Assembly: GCF_003670115.1 (NCBI RefSeq)
Contig: NZ_QQTY01000002.1
Coordinates: forward strand, 186,001-250,000
Direction: 5' to 3'
Origin: Natronorubrum halophilum
GTDB lineage: Archaea > Halobacteriota > Halobacteria > Halobacteriales > Natrialbaceae
Length of the DNA stretch: 64,000 nt
Positions 26,622-36,422 of this stretch are shown piece after piece (positions within the stretch are counted from its first letter, which is position 1; each line of letters begins with the position of its first letter). The notes under the pieces are model-generated. The model was not told the origin of the DNA. It was given only the letters and a program-made list of their open reading frames with translations, and ran no database searches. The position numbers and the translations under genes were made by a program.

Positions 26622-28250
26622 CTACTTCCTCGTCATCAGTCGCTGGAGGATGTCGCCGTAGGCGGGCCGGGTGATGAGCACCCCGATCAGCACGCCGAGG
26701 ATGGTGATGATGGCGAATCCGCGCAGATCACCGAGGCTCAAGACGGCCAGCGGCGACATGGCGATGATCGTCGTCGCCGCGGCGGCCCCGATGACCCAGA
26801 ACGCCTTGCGGAAGCGAGACTCGAACACCCGCTGTGAGTTGACGTCGCCGTCGTCCATCACCTCGTCGGCGATGATGATGAGGTCGTCCACCCCCGTCCC
26901 GACGACGGCGATGAAGCCGGCGACGTGAGAGAGGTCCAGGGGCATGCGTATCAGCGCGGCGAAGCCGAGCAGGATGACGACCTCCGCCATCGCGGTGACG
27001 ACCATCGGTGCGGCGACGCGGACGTCACGGTACCGCAGGAAGACGACGGAACTGACGGTCAGCACCGACAGCGCGCCGATGAGCAGCGAGTAGAGCTTGA
27101 ACTGATCGGCGAGCGTGGGCGATAGCGAGTAGGTCTGCTCCTGGCTGAAGTCGAGCGGCGCGGGGAGGGGTCCGGCCTGCAGATTCACCGAGAGCGTCTG
27201 ACCTTGCTGTTGGGTCTGGGCCCCCATCGTAAACGTGGGATCGTTCGCCCACGTTCCGTCGCTCATGCTCTGGGCCAGATCCCCGCCCATGCTGTGGGCG
27301 TCGACGACCTCATCGTCGACGACGGTGAGCAGACAGTACTGTGGCTCGTCACCGTGGTCGAAGCTGATCGTCTCGCCGTCACCGCGGAGGGAACACTGCC
27401 CGATCCCCTCGTCGCTGGTGAACCCGAGTTCGTTCATTCGCTCCTGATAGGTGGGTGCGGCGTTACTGTCGACCTGGACCGGAACCCTGTAGCCCGTCCC
27501 TTGCTCGGCCGGTCTCGGCGGATCGACCGTTTCGATATCCGACCCTTCCAACACCGTCTCGTTCGTCTGGTTCCCGTCCTCGTCCGGATAGTACGCCCGA
27601 ACTTCGACGATACCCCGATCCGAAAGGATCTCGCGGAGTTCGTCGGGGCTCATGTCCGGCACTTCGGTGACGATGTAGTAGTTGCCGCCGAGCTGTTCGG
27701 ATTCGTACGCGTTGCCGCCCGAGAGGCCAGCCGCGTTGATCTTCGACTGGATCGTCTCGACCATCTGGCTGCGCGTCTGTGCCGTCACGCCGTCGCGGAT
27801 ATCTTCGTCGGGATCGACCTCGACCCCCGCTTCGCCGAGCGCGTCGGCGAACTCCTGTTTCGTTCTCTGGTTGGTGAACAACTCGGCGTGAACGTTGCCG
27901 TCGTCGTCGTGGCTGACGCTCACGTTACCCGTATCGAGATCGAGTTCCTCGTACAGCGTATTCTCGATTTCCGTGAGCCGTTCGCGATCGACGCGGCCCT
28001 CTTCGTCTACGGCACCGGCGTCGATATCCTCGGCAGTCATCCCGACGACCGGGGCGCTAATGCGCGTCCCGCCGTCGAGTCCGAGTCCGTACTCGAGGTT
28101 CGTCGGGTTGTCGCCGACGCTCTCGTCTCCGGCGAGACTGTCGTCCGCCATGATTCCGCCGGGGATGAAGAGGGCAACGAGCGCGCCGGTGATGAAAACT
28201 ACCAGGAAGAGGACCCGCCAGTACTCCTTGACGAACGTGATCGGTCCCAT
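26622..28250 (-). CDS. secD: protein-export membrane protein SecD
   Basis: SecD works with SecF to assist protein translocation through SecYEG, using the ion gradient. The 542-residue protein has a first membrane helix near residues 10-30 (VLFLVVFITGALVALFIP), a large external domain containing the P1-type folds (about 35-380), and five more helices at the C terminus with the family motifs in GTGVDDLIIIADEVMDDGDV. Start is MGPITFVKEYW at 28250; the secF stop codon overlaps this ATG (TAATG), pointing to coupled translation. secF is upstream, the reverse of the bacterial order. Confidence 0.94.
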   Translation of the reverse strand: MGPITFVKEYWRVLFLVVFITGALVALFIPGGIMADDSLAGDESVGDNPTNLEYGLGLDGGTRISAPVVGMTAEDIDAGAVDEEGRVDRERLTEIENTLYEELDLDTGNVSVSHDDDGNVHAELFTNQRTKQEFADALGEAGVEVDPDEDIRDGVTAQTRSQMVETIQSKINAAGLSGGNAYESEQLGGNYYIVTEVPDMSPDELREILSDRGIVEVRAYYPDEDGNQTNETVLEGSDIETVDPPRPAEQGTGYRVPVQVDSNAAPTYQERMNELGFTSDEGIGQCSLRGDGETISFDHGDEPQYCLLTVVDDEVVDAHSMGGDLAQSMSDGTWANDPTFTMGAQTQQQGQTLSVNLQAGPLPAPLDFSQEQTYSLSPTLADQFKLYSLLIGALSVLTVSSVVFLRYRDVRVAAPMVVTAMAEVVILLGFAALIRMPLDLSHVAGFIAVVGTGVDDLIIIADEVMDDGDVNSQRVFESRFRKAFWVIGAAAATTIIAMSPLAVLSLGDLRGFAIITILGVLIGVLITRPAYGDILQRLMTRK

Positions 28251-29134
28251 TACGATCTCACCCCATGGAACTTGTACCAGCGAAGTAGACTCAGATTCAG
28301 CATATACGTGTTCATCAGGTCGGCTGCGAGGCCGACGAAGAGGATGATCCCGATCGATGCCAGCAACTCGACGCCGAACAGCCACGCCGTGACGCCCATG
28401 ACGAGCATCGCCACCATCGACGTCACCGTCATCGTGACACCGGTCCCCATCGCGCGGTTGGTGCTTTCGTAGAAGTCGCCGCTACGCCGCAGAATGTGGT
28501 TGTTCAACAGGATGTCGGAGTCGACCGAATACCCGATCAACATGAGCAACGCGGCGACGGTCCCGAGCGAGAGCGAGATTCCGGCGACTGCCATGAACGC
28601 CAGCGGGATCACGATGTCCGAAAGCGCCGAGACCACGATCGCGATCGACGGCACGAACGTTCGAAAGAGCAAGAACGTGATCGCGCTCATCCCGAGGAAG
28701 GCCACGGCGATCCCCAACAGGGCGGTCCGCTGGGTTTGATCTCCGAAACTCTCCGATACCGTCGATTCGAGTTGGACGACATCGGCGTCTCCGTCTTGCT
28801 CCAGGTTCGCCTCGGCTTGCTCGGTCAACGTCGAGAGATCGGTCGTGGTGAACTGGACGATGTACTGGTTTTCCGTGTCGGGCCCTGAGACCGCCTGGAT
28901 CGACTCGGGCTCTTCGTCGAAGGCGTTCGCGATCTCCTCCTGCGAGGAGGTCGTCTGGATGGTCAGTTCCGATCCGCCGGCGAAGTCCATCCCCGGCTGA
29001 ACCGGCGCTCCCGTCGCGAGAAACGAGCCAGTGAGGACGAGCAGTGCCACCGCGAGAACCGCGAGCGGAACCGCCGCGAGTTGGCGGTCGCTGTACCGGG
29101 TATAATCGATCTCCGGTACGTCGAAATAACCCAT
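28250..29134 (-). CDS. secF: protein-export membrane protein SecF
   Basis: SecF is the smaller partner of SecD. The protein is about 294 residues with six membrane helices: one at the N terminus (AVPLAVLAVALLVLTGSFLA), an external domain with MDFAGGSELTIQ, and a C-terminal bundle with IGYSVDSDILLNNHILRR, the SecF signature region. It starts at MGYFDVPEIDYT (29134) and its stop shares bases with the secD start. The two genes form a two-gene operon. Confidence 0.94.
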   Translation of the reverse strand: MGYFDVPEIDYTRYSDRQLAAVPLAVLAVALLVLTGSFLATGAPVQPGMDFAGGSELTIQTTSSQEEIANAFDEEPESIQAVSGPDTENQYIVQFTTTDLSTLTEQAEANLEQDGDADVVQLESTVSESFGDQTQRTALLGIAVAFLGMSAITFLLFRTFVPSIAIVVSALSDIVIPLAFMAVAGISLSLGTVAALLMLIGYSVDSDILLNNHILRRSGDFYESTNRAMGTGVTMTVTSMVAMLVMGVTAWLFGVELLASIGIILFVGLAADLMNTYMLNLSLLRWYKFHGVRS

Positions 29135-29433
29135 ATACGCGACCACTCGAGATCAGCCGAAGTAAGCCTTCTCAATTTCTACAGCATGTTTTTCGAAGAA
29201 CGTTATCCAGATGGCGTTGAGTTGAACCCGCTCGAGGCGGTCTCACGGATTCTGACGCCCGAATAAGGTCAAAACGCACGACTTACCAATTGGACGACCA
29301 GCGTCCCGGACGAGACGGTCGTCGACCGAATCGAGGTCTCGAGCCCCTAATATTCGCGATTTCCACGGTTTCAGGCGGAACAACTGTCGTTCTTTGACGC
29401 ACGCGTGGACGGTTCGCGACGAGCGCGAGAGCA

Positions 29434-29907
29434 TCAGTCGGGAAGGTACCGAACGCTCAACACGCCGTCGTCGGCGGACCGGCGAACCTCGACGCGGACC
29501 GCCTCGAGCCTGGCCGCTCGAGCGATCGTCTCCTCGTCGTCGAGGACGTCCCGTGCTGCGGCCTCGACCTCGTCTTCGGGGACGCGAAAGATGTGTATCT
29601 CGCCGGTGCCCGCTCGCTCCTCCTGGACGAGTTCGCCGACCTCGGCGTCGGCCGCCACCGCTTTCGAGTGCTGGGTCGGTTCGAGGTCGGTATCGACCAG
29701 TTCGATCGAGCGGCGGTCGTCGACCTCGACGACCTGCCACGTGACCTCGAGCGGCGGGTCGGGTGCGACGGTCGCCTCGAGGACGTCGTGGACCTCGAGG
29801 CCGGGGTTCGACGCGAGGGTGTGGACCTGTGCGGTCTCGGCGTCGCGGATGACGGCCGAGTCGTCTTCGGCGTGGGTGACGACGAACGTGCCCGTTTTTT
29901 CGGTCAT
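29434..29907 (-). CDS. DUF5812 family protein
   Basis: This 157-residue protein starts MTEKTGTFVVTHAEDDSAVI and continues with a beta-rich N-terminal half, then a helical region with GEIHIFRVPEDEVEAAARDV and a C-terminal strand. I recall the family as DUF5812, restricted to haloarchaea, with no known function. The start at 29907 is preferred over the longer Arg-rich frame. It lies downstream of the orphan response regulator gene on the same strand, 253 bases away. Confidence 0.75.
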   Translation of the reverse strand: MTEKTGTFVVTHAEDDSAVIRDAETAQVHTLASNPGLEVHDVLEATVAPDPPLEVTWQVVEVDDRRSIELVDTDLEPTQHSKAVAADAEVGELVQEERAGTGEIHIFRVPEDEVEAAARDVLDDEETIARAARLEAVRVEVRRSADDGVLSVRYLPD

Positions 29908-30160
29908 GAGCGGGTGGTACGCGCAGGGACGGTTTCGGGGTTTCGACTTTCGATCACGTCTCGCGAGGAATCGGCGGTCGCGATGTCGACGCGCCGCGAA
30001 ACGGCGAACGGCCGTCGGCCGCGAGTGCGCGAGCAAGTCTGCCGGGGAGGCGTGGAACTGTCCGGTTCCAGCGCGAACAGCAGTTCACTGCCACCCCCAC
30101 GACGAATGCAAAAACGAGTTCCCCGAAATCCGTTCGGGCGATCCGCCCCGAGCACCTGCC

Positions 30161-30613
30161 CTACGACGGGGCGGGCGGATGCTGCGCCGAATCGATCCAG
30201 AAGTCCTCGATCGCTTTCGCCAGCGCATCGAACTCGTCGGGGTCGTCCGGTTTCGTGAGGTAGGCGTTCGCCGCACGCTCGTAGCTTTTGACGATATCTT
30301 CCTCCGTCTCCGAACTCGAGAGGACGAGGATCGGCGGCGGCGGGTAGTCTAGTTCGTCTCCGAGGATCTCCAGAATCTCGAATCCGTCCACCCGCGGGAG
30401 GTTCAGGTCGAGGAGCACGAGATCGGGGTTGATACTCGAGGTGTCAGTCCCGCAGACGTCGAAGTACGTCGTCGCCCCCTCGCCGTCGGTGACCGTGTGG
30501 AATCTGATCTCGCTGTCTATCTCTTTAAACGCCTCCTGGGTCAGCCGAACGTCGCCCGGGTTGTCTTCGACGAGCAGGATATCGATCGGTTCGGTTGGGG
30601 AATGAGTGGTCAT
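30161..30613 (-). CDS. single-domain response regulator
   Basis: This stand-alone receiver of 150 residues is related to the one at 4643-5101. It shares [19 protein letters not shown], has predicted phospho-Asp69 in LLDLNLP, and shows LSSSETEEDI and LTKPDDP. There is no kinase beside it, so the partner is elsewhere; haloarchaeal kinases often act on unlinked receivers. The start is MTTHSPTEP (30613); a GTG 15 bases upstream is an alternative. Divergent from pgi. Confidence 0.88.
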   Translation of the reverse strand: MTTHSPTEPIDILLVEDNPGDVRLTQEAFKEIDSEIRFHTVTDGEGATTYFDVCGTDTSSINPDLVLLDLNLPRVDGFEILEILGDELDYPPPPILVLSSSETEEDIVKSYERAANAYLTKPDDPDEFDALAKAIEDFWIDSAQHPPAPS

Positions 30614-30763
30614 CGTGGTTGAATTCACCTAGTCGCACGGGCCGCGTAAAGCTGGTCCCTACACACGTGGTGCTTTGTTCCCGTCCGGCCCGTTCTTCGG
30701 GACCGGTTGCGGTCGCCCCTCCATCACGGAACGCCTTTGGTTCCGGCCCTCGCCTGCTCGCAT

Positions 30764-32122
30764 ATGAACGTAGACATCGGCAACGCGCTGGCGTCCGTCG
30801 CGTCGCCCGGCGTTTCGCGGGAGTCCCTCGAGCGACTGGACAAGCAGGTGGCGGCCGCACACGAGCGCATCGAGCAGGGGATGGGGAACGGCGAACACGG
30901 CTACGAGGCGCTGAACCTCCCCGAACGAACCGATCCGGACGAGATCAGGGCCGCTGTCGAACCGGTCGCCGACGCCGAGGCCCTGATCACGGTCGGTATC
31001 GGCGGCAGCGCACTCGGCGCGGCCACGATCACCGACGCGCTCGCCGACGAGAGCGACACCGAAGCCGTCTATCTCGACAACGTCGATCCCGCTTGGGTGT
31101 CGAGCGAACTCGATCGGCTTCCGCTCGAGAACGCGGCGATCAACGTCGTCTCGCGGTCGGGAACGACGGCGGAAACGCTGGCGAACTTCCTCGTCGTGAG
31201 AGACGCCTTCGAATCCGCAGGCGTCGACTGGACCGAGCGAACGATCGTGACGACCGGCGACTCGGGGCCGCTTCGGGACCTCGCGGAGCGCCACGATCTG
31301 CCCTCGCTGAAGGTCCCCGACGGCGTTCCGGGCCGCTTTTCGGCCCTCTCCGCGGTCGGACTGGTCGCCGCGGCGATCTGTGGCCACGACGTCGAAGCCC
31401 TACTCGAGGGAGCCGCCGCCGAAGCCGAAACCCTGACCGGATCGCTCTTCGACTGTCCCGCCTACGCCTACGGCGCGACGACATACGCACTGGACCAGCG
31501 CGGAGCCGGGATCAACGCCATGATGCCCTACGCGGAGTCCCTCGAGACCGCCGCCGAGTGGTTCGCTCAGCTGTGGGCCGAGAGTCTGGGCAAGGACGAC
31601 CTCGGACAGACGCCCGTTCGCGCACTCGGCGTCACGGACCAACACTCCCAGCTTCAACTCTACCGCGCGGGTCCGCGGGACAAACTCGTCACGTTCGTCA
31701 CGGTTCGGGAGACCGCGGATCGTCCGATTCCGGACACCGACGTCGAGGATCTCGCCTATCTCGGCGACACGACACTCGGCGGGTTGCTCGAGGCCGAGTT
31801 CGAGGCGACCGAGGCCAGCCTCGCGGCGGCCGGCCGACCGAACGTCCGACTCGAACTCGAGCGCGTCGACGAGTTCGAACTGGGCGGCCTGCTCTACGGC
31901 ACGGAAGCGGCCTGCGTGCTCGCGGGCGAGCTGTACGGCGTCAACACGTTCGAACAGCCCGCCGTCGAGTGGGCGAAGAAGGCGACTCGAGGGCTGCTCG
32001 GGGGCGGCGTCTCGGAATCGGAGTCCGATTCCGAGGCTCGTCGGGACGCGAAGCATTCCGACGGCGAGTTCGAGGAGGCCGACGCCGTCGCCGAGAAGAC
32101 GGAACTTCGCGTCGAACGGTAG
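30764..32122 (+). CDS. pgi: glucose-6-phosphate isomerase
   Basis: Pgi interconverts glucose 6-phosphate and fructose 6-phosphate, used in haloarchaea mainly for gluconeogenesis and sugar storage. The 452-residue protein has two SIS folds, with ITVGIGGSALGAATITDAL near residue 75, VVSRSGTTAETLANF near 130, and the C-terminal catalytic segment with GVTDQHSQLQLYRAGPRDK. The acidic tail after GLLGGG is low-complexity (SESESDSEARRD). Start is ATG 30764; the extended frame is not halophilic. It stands apart from other sugar genes. Confidence 0.94.
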   Translation: MNVDIGNALASVASPGVSRESLERLDKQVAAAHERIEQGMGNGEHGYEALNLPERTDPDEIRAAVEPVADAEALITVGIGGSALGAATITDALADESDTEAVYLDNVDPAWVSSELDRLPLENAAINVVSRSGTTAETLANFLVVRDAFESAGVDWTERTIVTTGDSGPLRDLAERHDLPSLKVPDGVPGRFSALSAVGLVAAAICGHDVEALLEGAAAEAETLTGSLFDCPAYAYGATTYALDQRGAGINAMMPYAESLETAAEWFAQLWAESLGKDDLGQTPVRALGVTDQHSQLQLYRAGPRDKLVTFVTVRETADRPIPDTDVEDLAYLGDTTLGGLLEAEFEATEASLAAAGRPNVRLELERVDEFELGGLLYGTEAACVLAGELYGVNTFEQPAVEWAKKATRGLLGGGVSESESDSEARRDAKHSDGEFEEADAVAEKTELRVER

Positions 32123-32315
32123 CGGCTCTATTTTTCGTTCGAGAAGACCTCGCGCAGATTCGTCTCGCGGTGAGCGAGCAGCGAACCGCGAGCCGGCGCA
32201 CGCCACCGCGCGTGGATCGATCGGTTTGCAACGTCGTTCCTCTTCGAGTCGAACGGACTCGGCCGCTCGGTTCCGGTTCGCCTATGAACGCGCACACGAA
32301 CATCCACGTATACGC

Positions 32316-33437
32316 ATGAGCGACGAACACACCGCACGGGCCGCCGACGGCGACGGCGCTCCGCTCTCGTCCGCCGTCGTCCCCGCCATCGGAACCGTCC
32401 TCGCAGCCGTGACGCTCGTCGCGTTCCTGATTCCGCTTCGTCGCGGGGTCGACGAGTTCGCGCTCTGGATCGGGATAACTGGCGCACTCGTCACCACCGG
32501 GGCCTTTCTCGCGCGCCGCCACGGCCTCCTCGAGCGAAACATCGCCGGACCGATTGCGGCCGGCTCGAGCCTCCTCGTCGTCGTCGTGTCGGGCTACGCG
32601 ATCACCCAGGGGATTCTGGGATCGGTCGTCGTTCCGGGACTCGAGTGGTCCGTCTCGCTGCTGTTCGTGGCGTTTTTCGTGGGGGCGGGAACCATCGGAA
32701 TCGGCGTCGCCGACGCCGCCGGTCTCTCGGGTCGCGGGCTACTGGACCGGCTGACGCTCTCGGTCGAGATGCTCGTGCTCGCGTTCGTCGGGCTGATTGG
32801 CATGTCGTTCGCGTACCTCTTTCTCGAGTTGCCGGTCATGCTGATCGCCGGCGAGCCCACGGCGTTTCAGGGGACGGTAATCGAGTACCTCTCCGTCGGC
32901 GTCGGCCTCGGCGCAGTCGCGGTCGGCTATCTGGCGTTTCGCGGCCGCGACCTGTCGTTCATCGACCTCGAGCGCCCGACGCTCCGGACGGTCGGGTGGA
33001 TCGTCGGCGGGATCGTACTGATACTCGCGGCGAACGTGGGGCTCTCGTGGCTCATGTCTCTCGTCGGTATCGACGGCTCGGATCACACCACAACGCAGCA
33101 GGTAGCCGACAATCCCGACCTGTTGCTCGTCATCATCCCGGCGATGGTGTTACTGGTCGGCCCGTTCGAAGAACTGCTCTACCGAAACATCATCCAGAAG
33201 TCGCTCTACGAGCGGTTCTCGCGCACCGGTGCCGTCGTCGTCGCAAGCGTCGTGTTCACGTGCGTTCACATTTCGGCGTACGCCACCGCCGGATCGGGAG
33301 AACTGCTCGCGAGCCTTTCGTTGTTGTTCGTCCTCGCGTTGATACTCGGGACGATCTACGAGCGCACGGACAACCTGCTCGTTCCGGCGCTCGTCCACGG
33401 CTGTTACAACGCGGCGATCTTTCTAACGATGCTTTGA
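32316..33437 (+). CDS. CPBP-family intramembrane metalloprotease
   Basis: This 373-residue multi-spanning protein (about eight helices) belongs to the CPBP/Abi family. The motifs are EELLYRNIIQ (metal-binding Glu-Glu and Arg), a His in FTCVHISAYA and HGCYNAAIF. The family cleaves peptides in the membrane and includes CAAX prenyl proteases and bacteriocin-immunity proteins; the substrate cannot be told. Start is MSDEHTARAADG (32316). A second, shorter member lies at 55271-56116. It converges on nob1. Confidence 0.85.
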   Translation: MSDEHTARAADGDGAPLSSAVVPAIGTVLAAVTLVAFLIPLRRGVDEFALWIGITGALVTTGAFLARRHGLLERNIAGPIAAGSSLLVVVVSGYAITQGILGSVVVPGLEWSVSLLFVAFFVGAGTIGIGVADAAGLSGRGLLDRLTLSVEMLVLAFVGLIGMSFAYLFLELPVMLIAGEPTAFQGTVIEYLSVGVGLGAVAVGYLAFRGRDLSFIDLERPTLRTVGWIVGGIVLILAANVGLSWLMSLVGIDGSDHTTTQQVADNPDLLLVIIPAMVLLVGPFEELLYRNIIQKSLYERFSRTGAVVVASVVFTCVHISAYATAGSGELLASLSLLFVLALILGTIYERTDNLLVPALVHGCYNAAIFLTML

Positions 33438-33471
33438 GAACTCGAGAAAAACGGGAGCGACGGCTCGCCGG

Positions 33472-33930
33472 CTACGTGGGGTTCTTACGCGCCAGTTCCG
33501 AGCCACAGATCGGACAGCGGTCCTTCTCTTCGTCGAACTCCCGACCGCAGCCCTGACACTGATAGGTCCAGTGGCGCTGTTCGTCGATTCCCTCTCGGGC
33601 GATCACTTCGACGGTCACGTTGAGCTTTTCGGCGACGTTTTGCATCGCGTAGTCGTCGGTCACGAGCGTGGCGTCGAGTTCGAAGCTCGCGGCGACGAGT
33701 CGGATGTCGGTGTCGGACAGGACCCCGAGGTCGCCGGATTCCTTGGCCGCTCGCTCGACCTTTTCCGTAGTATCCTCGTTCGGAATATGAATGTGCATCC
33801 CCGAGCCTTCCATCGCGTCGTAGCGATAGGCGCTTTCGTCCTCGAGTTCGTCGCGGACGAGGGGGATCGTCGCAGTCTGTTCTGTCGTGTGAAAGTCGTG
33901 GATAAACGCCGAGGAGTCGAGAACGTACAT
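33472..33930 (-). CDS. nob1: endoribonuclease Nob1
   Basis: Nob1 is the PIN-domain nuclease that trims the 3' end of pre-16S rRNA in archaea. The protein is 152 residues: PIN residues appear in MYVLDSSAFIHDF, LVRDELEDE and GVLSDTDIRLVAASFELD (acidic active-site pocket), followed by a C-terminal zinc ribbon CQGCGREFDEEKDRCPICGS. Start is ATG 33930. The PRC-barrel gene precedes it by four bases, so they probably form an operon. Confidence 0.93.
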   Translation of the reverse strand: MYVLDSSAFIHDFHTTEQTATIPLVRDELEDESAYRYDAMEGSGMHIHIPNEDTTEKVERAAKESGDLGVLSDTDIRLVAASFELDATLVTDDYAMQNVAEKLNVTVEVIAREGIDEQRHWTYQCQGCGREFDEEKDRCPICGSELARKNPT

Positions 33931-33934
33931 ACCG

Positions 33935-34180
33935 TTAGCGCTGGACGACGATGTAGTCTTTGACCGCCTGAACGCGGTTGACGGAAACGAGGAATCGGCC
34001 GGCATCGTTGACGTCGAAGTCGACCGATCGGGTCGGCAGTGCTTCGTCGGGCTCGATGACGAGGTTGTGTAGCTTGCCGGATTTGAGGTCCATCGTAATA
34101 TTATACAGCAGTCCTAGCTCGGTTCCATCGGAGCCCATGACGGCCTTCCCCGAGAGGTTTTCAGCGAGTATATCGCTCAT
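33935..34180 (-). CDS. PRC-barrel domain protein
   Basis: This 81-residue protein is a single PRC barrel: MSDILAENLSGKAVMGSDGT, then LGLLYNITMDLKSGKLHNLV and a beta hairpin ending NRVQAVKDYIVV. Stand-alone archaeal PRC proteins often neighbour translation or ribosome genes, and one is suspected to help rRNA maturation. Here it leads the nob1 operon and is divergent from infB. A TATA-like TTTTAATA (about 34205-34212) lies about 28 bases upstream. Confidence 0.9.
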   Translation of the reverse strand: MSDILAENLSGKAVMGSDGTELGLLYNITMDLKSGKLHNLVIEPDEALPTRSVDFDVNDAGRFLVSVNRVQAVKDYIVVQR

Positions 34181-34203
34181 GCATACCCGTACTTACTAAT
34201 CGG

Positions 34204-34212
34204 TATTAAAAA
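34204..34212 (-). promoter_or_regulatory. TATA-like promoter of the PRC-barrel/nob1 operon
   Basis: Reading leftward, TTTTTAATA lies about 25-32 bases upstream of the PRC-barrel start codon, the spacing expected for a leaderless haloarchaeal transcript. Confidence 0.5.
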
Positions 34213-34347
34213 CCACGGGGATGTCAGACGGACGGCGTTCGAATCGAACGCGAACCGTCTCCGAATCGAGCCCTCGCTCGACTGTGACGATGGGTTTAAC
34301 TACTGGGCAGCGGACGATAGTACTAAGACCTTCTCGGGTGGTTCACC

Positions 34348-36147
34348 ATGTCGAATACGGATACGCACGACCCCACATCTCTCAGAACGCCGATCGTCGC
34401 CGTTCTCGGACACGTCGATCACGGCAAGACCAGTCTCCTCGATAAAATTCGCGGCTCCGCGGTTATCGAGGGTGAAGCAGGGGCGATTACCCAGCACATC
34501 GGCGCGACAGCCGTTCCGCTGGATATCATCTCCTCGATTGCGGGCGACCTCGTCGACCCGGACGACTTCGATCTGCCCGGCCTCCTCTTTATCGATACCC
34601 CGGGTCACCACTCCTTTACGACGCTTCGCTCACGCGGCGGTGCGCTCGCGGACATCGCGATTCTCGTTGTCGACGTCAACGACGGCTTCCAGCCCCAGAC
34701 CCTCGAGGCCCTGGAGATCCTCAGTCGGTCCCAGACGCCGTTTATCGTCGCGGCGAACAAGATCGACACCGTCCCCGGCTGGAAGGTACACGAGGACATG
34801 CCGATCAACGACACCTACGAGGCCCAGTCCGAACGGGTGCGCAAGCGACTCGACGAAAAGCTCTATGAGATCATCGGCAACCTGAGCGACGAGGGATTCT
34901 CGGCCGACCTCTACTGGCGCGTCCAGAACTTCCAGCGCAACGTCGGCGTCGTCCCCGTTTCGGCGATGACCGGCGAGGGCGTCCCCGACCTCCTGACGGT
35001 CATGATGGGACTCTCCCAGCGCTACATGAAAGAGGAGATGGAGATCGACGTCACCGGCCCCGGCGTCGGCACCGTCCTCGAGGTCAAAGAGGAGAAAGGC
35101 TTCGGGACGACGATCGATATGGTCCTCTACGACGGGACGATCAGCGCGGACGACCAGATCGTCATCGGCGGAAAGAACGAACCGATCGTCACCGACGTTC
35201 GGGCCTTGCTCCAGCCGCGCCCGCTCGCGGAGATTCGAACCGAGAGCCGATTCGAGAAAGTCGACGAAGTGTCGGCTGCGACCGGGATCAAGGTCGCCGC
35301 GCCCGAACTCGAGGACGCGATGGCCGGCGCGCCGGTCCGCGTCGTCCGCGACCGGCCGCTCGAGGACGTCATTCGGGACGTCGAGGCCGAACTCGCCGAT
35401 ATCGCCGTCGATACCGAAGAGCAGGGCGTCGTCGTCAAAGCCGACACGCTGGGCAGCCTCGAGGCGATGGCCGACGCGCTCGACGACGCGGAGGTGCCCA
35501 TCGTCCGCGCGGAAGTGGGCGACGTCGCACCGCGCGACGTTTCGGTCGCCTCGACGGCCGAGGATCCGAAACAGCAGGCGATCCTCGGGTTCAACGTCGA
35601 CGTGCTCGGCGACGCCGAACAGCGCGCCAAAACCGACGACGTGACGCTTTTCACCGACGAAGTCATCTATCAGCTCATCGAGGAGTACGAGGAGCACATC
35701 GAGGAACTCGAGCGCGCCCAGCAGGACACGATCCTCGATAACATCGTCCGACCGGCCCGATTCCGCATTCTGCCCGACCACACCTTCCGCCAGAACGATC
35801 CCGCGGTCGTCGGCGTCGAGGTGAACTCGGGGACGATACAGAACAACGCGAACGTCGTGAAGTTCGAGAATAACGAATCCGACCGCGTCGGCCAGGTCAA
35901 GGGGATTCAAGAACAGGGAGAAGACGTCGACGAGGCGCGCGCGGGCAACCGCGTCTCGGTCGCCATCGACGGCCCGACCGTCGGCCGCCAGATCGAAGAG
36001 GACGACGAACTCTGGATCGAGATTCCGGAAAAACACGCGAAGATCCTGGAACAGGAACTCGCGAGCGAGATCCCCGGCGACGAACTCGAGGCGCTGAACA
36101 TGTACCTCGACAAGAAGCGAAGCCGGGATCCCTTCTGGGGCAAGTAG
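34348..36147 (+). CDS. infB: translation initiation factor aIF5B (IF-2)
   Basis: aIF5B is a GTPase that promotes subunit joining and initiator tRNA positioning. The 599-residue protein has the G domain at the N terminus: G1 GHVDHGKTSLLD (about 21-32), G3 DTPGHHSF and G4 NKID. Domain II follows, with the conserved linker helix and a C-terminal domain ending in KKRSRDPFWGK. The length and motifs match archaeal IF-2/aIF5B. It is divergent from the PRC-barrel/nob1 pair, and a TATA-like GTTTAACTA lies about 50-57 bases before the ATG. Confidence 0.95.
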   Translation: MSNTDTHDPTSLRTPIVAVLGHVDHGKTSLLDKIRGSAVIEGEAGAITQHIGATAVPLDIISSIAGDLVDPDDFDLPGLLFIDTPGHHSFTTLRSRGGALADIAILVVDVNDGFQPQTLEALEILSRSQTPFIVAANKIDTVPGWKVHEDMPINDTYEAQSERVRKRLDEKLYEIIGNLSDEGFSADLYWRVQNFQRNVGVVPVSAMTGEGVPDLLTVMMGLSQRYMKEEMEIDVTGPGVGTVLEVKEEKGFGTTIDMVLYDGTISADDQIVIGGKNEPIVTDVRALLQPRPLAEIRTESRFEKVDEVSAATGIKVAAPELEDAMAGAPVRVVRDRPLEDVIRDVEAELADIAVDTEEQGVVVKADTLGSLEAMADALDDAEVPIVRAEVGDVAPRDVSVASTAEDPKQQAILGFNVDVLGDAEQRAKTDDVTLFTDEVIYQLIEEYEEHIEELERAQQDTILDNIVRPARFRILPDHTFRQNDPAVVGVEVNSGTIQNNANVVKFENNESDRVGQVKGIQEQGEDVDEARAGNRVSVAIDGPTVGRQIEEDDELWIEIPEKHAKILEQELASEIPGDELEALNMYLDKKRSRDPFWGK

Positions 36148-36198
36148 CGGAATCGACTCGACCAGCACCCTTATCGTATCGGATATCGTATCGTTCAC

Positions 36199-36405
36199 AT
36201 GAAACGGTTCGTCTGGGTCCTTGTCGTATCGTACGTCGTGCTCGGGTCCGGGCTCTTTTATAGTCTGGCGCTCGAGTCGCCGACGCTGTTCGTCGCCACC
36301 GGTGGGCTACTCGTTTCGCTCGCCCTGACGCAGTGGTATCTCCTCTCCAGATACAACGGACGGGCGCGCGATCCCGCGGAATCGCTCCAGCGCGACCGTT
36401 CCTGA
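36199..36405 (+). CDS. small two-helix membrane protein
   Basis: This 68-residue protein has a membrane helix near the N terminus (VWVLVVSYVVLGSGLFYSLA), a second in ATGGLLVSLALTQWYLL, and a polar basic tail. It follows infB in the same direction and may be co-transcribed with it. Similar infB-linked small membrane proteins exist in haloarchaea, but I do not know a function. Confidence 0.6.
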   Translation: MKRFVWVLVVSYVVLGSGLFYSLALESPTLFVATGGLLVSLALTQWYLLSRYNGRARDPAESLQRDRS

Positions 36406-36422
36406 GTGTCGTTCTCGCTTTT

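Noticed and set aside
29187-29267. 26-residue frame upstream of secF
   Set aside because: Too short, no conserved features, antisense to the probable secF promoter.
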